Assembly: GCF_032854445.1 (NCBI RefSeq)
Contig: NC_088300.1
Location: 62,220,984-62,284,983 of the forward strand
Source of the DNA: Liolophura sinensis
Taxonomy: Eukaryota > Mollusca > Polyplacophora > Chitonida > Chitonidae
Direction of reading: 5' to 3'
DNA length: 64,000 nucleotides
How positions within the stretch are numbered: position 1 is the stretch's first letter
Content: more model-generated notes on this DNA
The model's input: only the letters and a program-made list of their open reading frames with translations
Database searches by the model: none
Told to the model about the DNA's origin: nothing
DNA letters: not shown here

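Overview
The window is eukaryotic nuclear DNA, most likely from a marine lophotrochozoan such as a mollusc or brachiopod. The evidence is AT-rich introns full of tRNA-derived SINEs with a conserved 3' core and AATAAATAAATA tails, many ACATGTACATGT words, long introns with GT..AG borders, and protein sequence that resembles an animal gene but is not vertebrate. The phylum is inference. There are no bacterial or viral genes, no rRNA, no intact tRNA and no CRISPR array.

One gene accounts for all the coding sequence I can support: a plus-strand phospholipase C epsilon (PLCE1-type) gene. I recognise 19 exons from 9056 to the right edge. Their phases are compatible at every junction except for one internal slip in exon 17. 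The gene is incomplete at both ends. Exon 1 starts in mid-codon, so an upstream exon is missing or unrecognised. Exon 19 runs off the window at the entry to the catalytic X domain. About 2,150 residues are encoded here, well over the roughly 1,400 that precede the X domain in vertebrate PLCE1.

The exons encode, in order: armadillo/HEAT-like helical repeats (exons 1-3, possibly 4); a Ras-exchanger-motif-like (REM) module split by a Ser/Pro-rich segment of about 400 residues (exon 5); a short acidic linker (exon 6); a talin-like FERM F2-F3 region (exons 7-9); a CDC25/RasGEF domain (exons 10-13); an acidic linker and PH domain (exon 14); a Ser/Lys-rich linker and EF-hand region (exons 15-18); and the first six residues leading into PLC-X (exon 19). 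The RasGEF-to-PLC half matches PLCE1 closely. The ARM-REM-FERM front half is not part of vertebrate PLCE1 as I know it and is the most interesting protein-level feature.

Region by region: 1-9055 has no recognised exon and holds SINE fragments and a strong G-quadruplex motif. Exons 1-6 (9056-27498) are separated by introns with several minisatellites, including a 24-bp array open in several reading frames and a roughly 45-bp array that copies the exon 4 splice acceptor. Intron 6 (27499-49113) is 21.6 kb of SINEs, MITEs and old repeats. Exons 7-19 (49114-64000) are more compact. That part includes a stray exon 7 fragment in intron 7, a 46-bp satellite in intron 16, and a tandem duplication of the exon 17 3' end with its splice donor.
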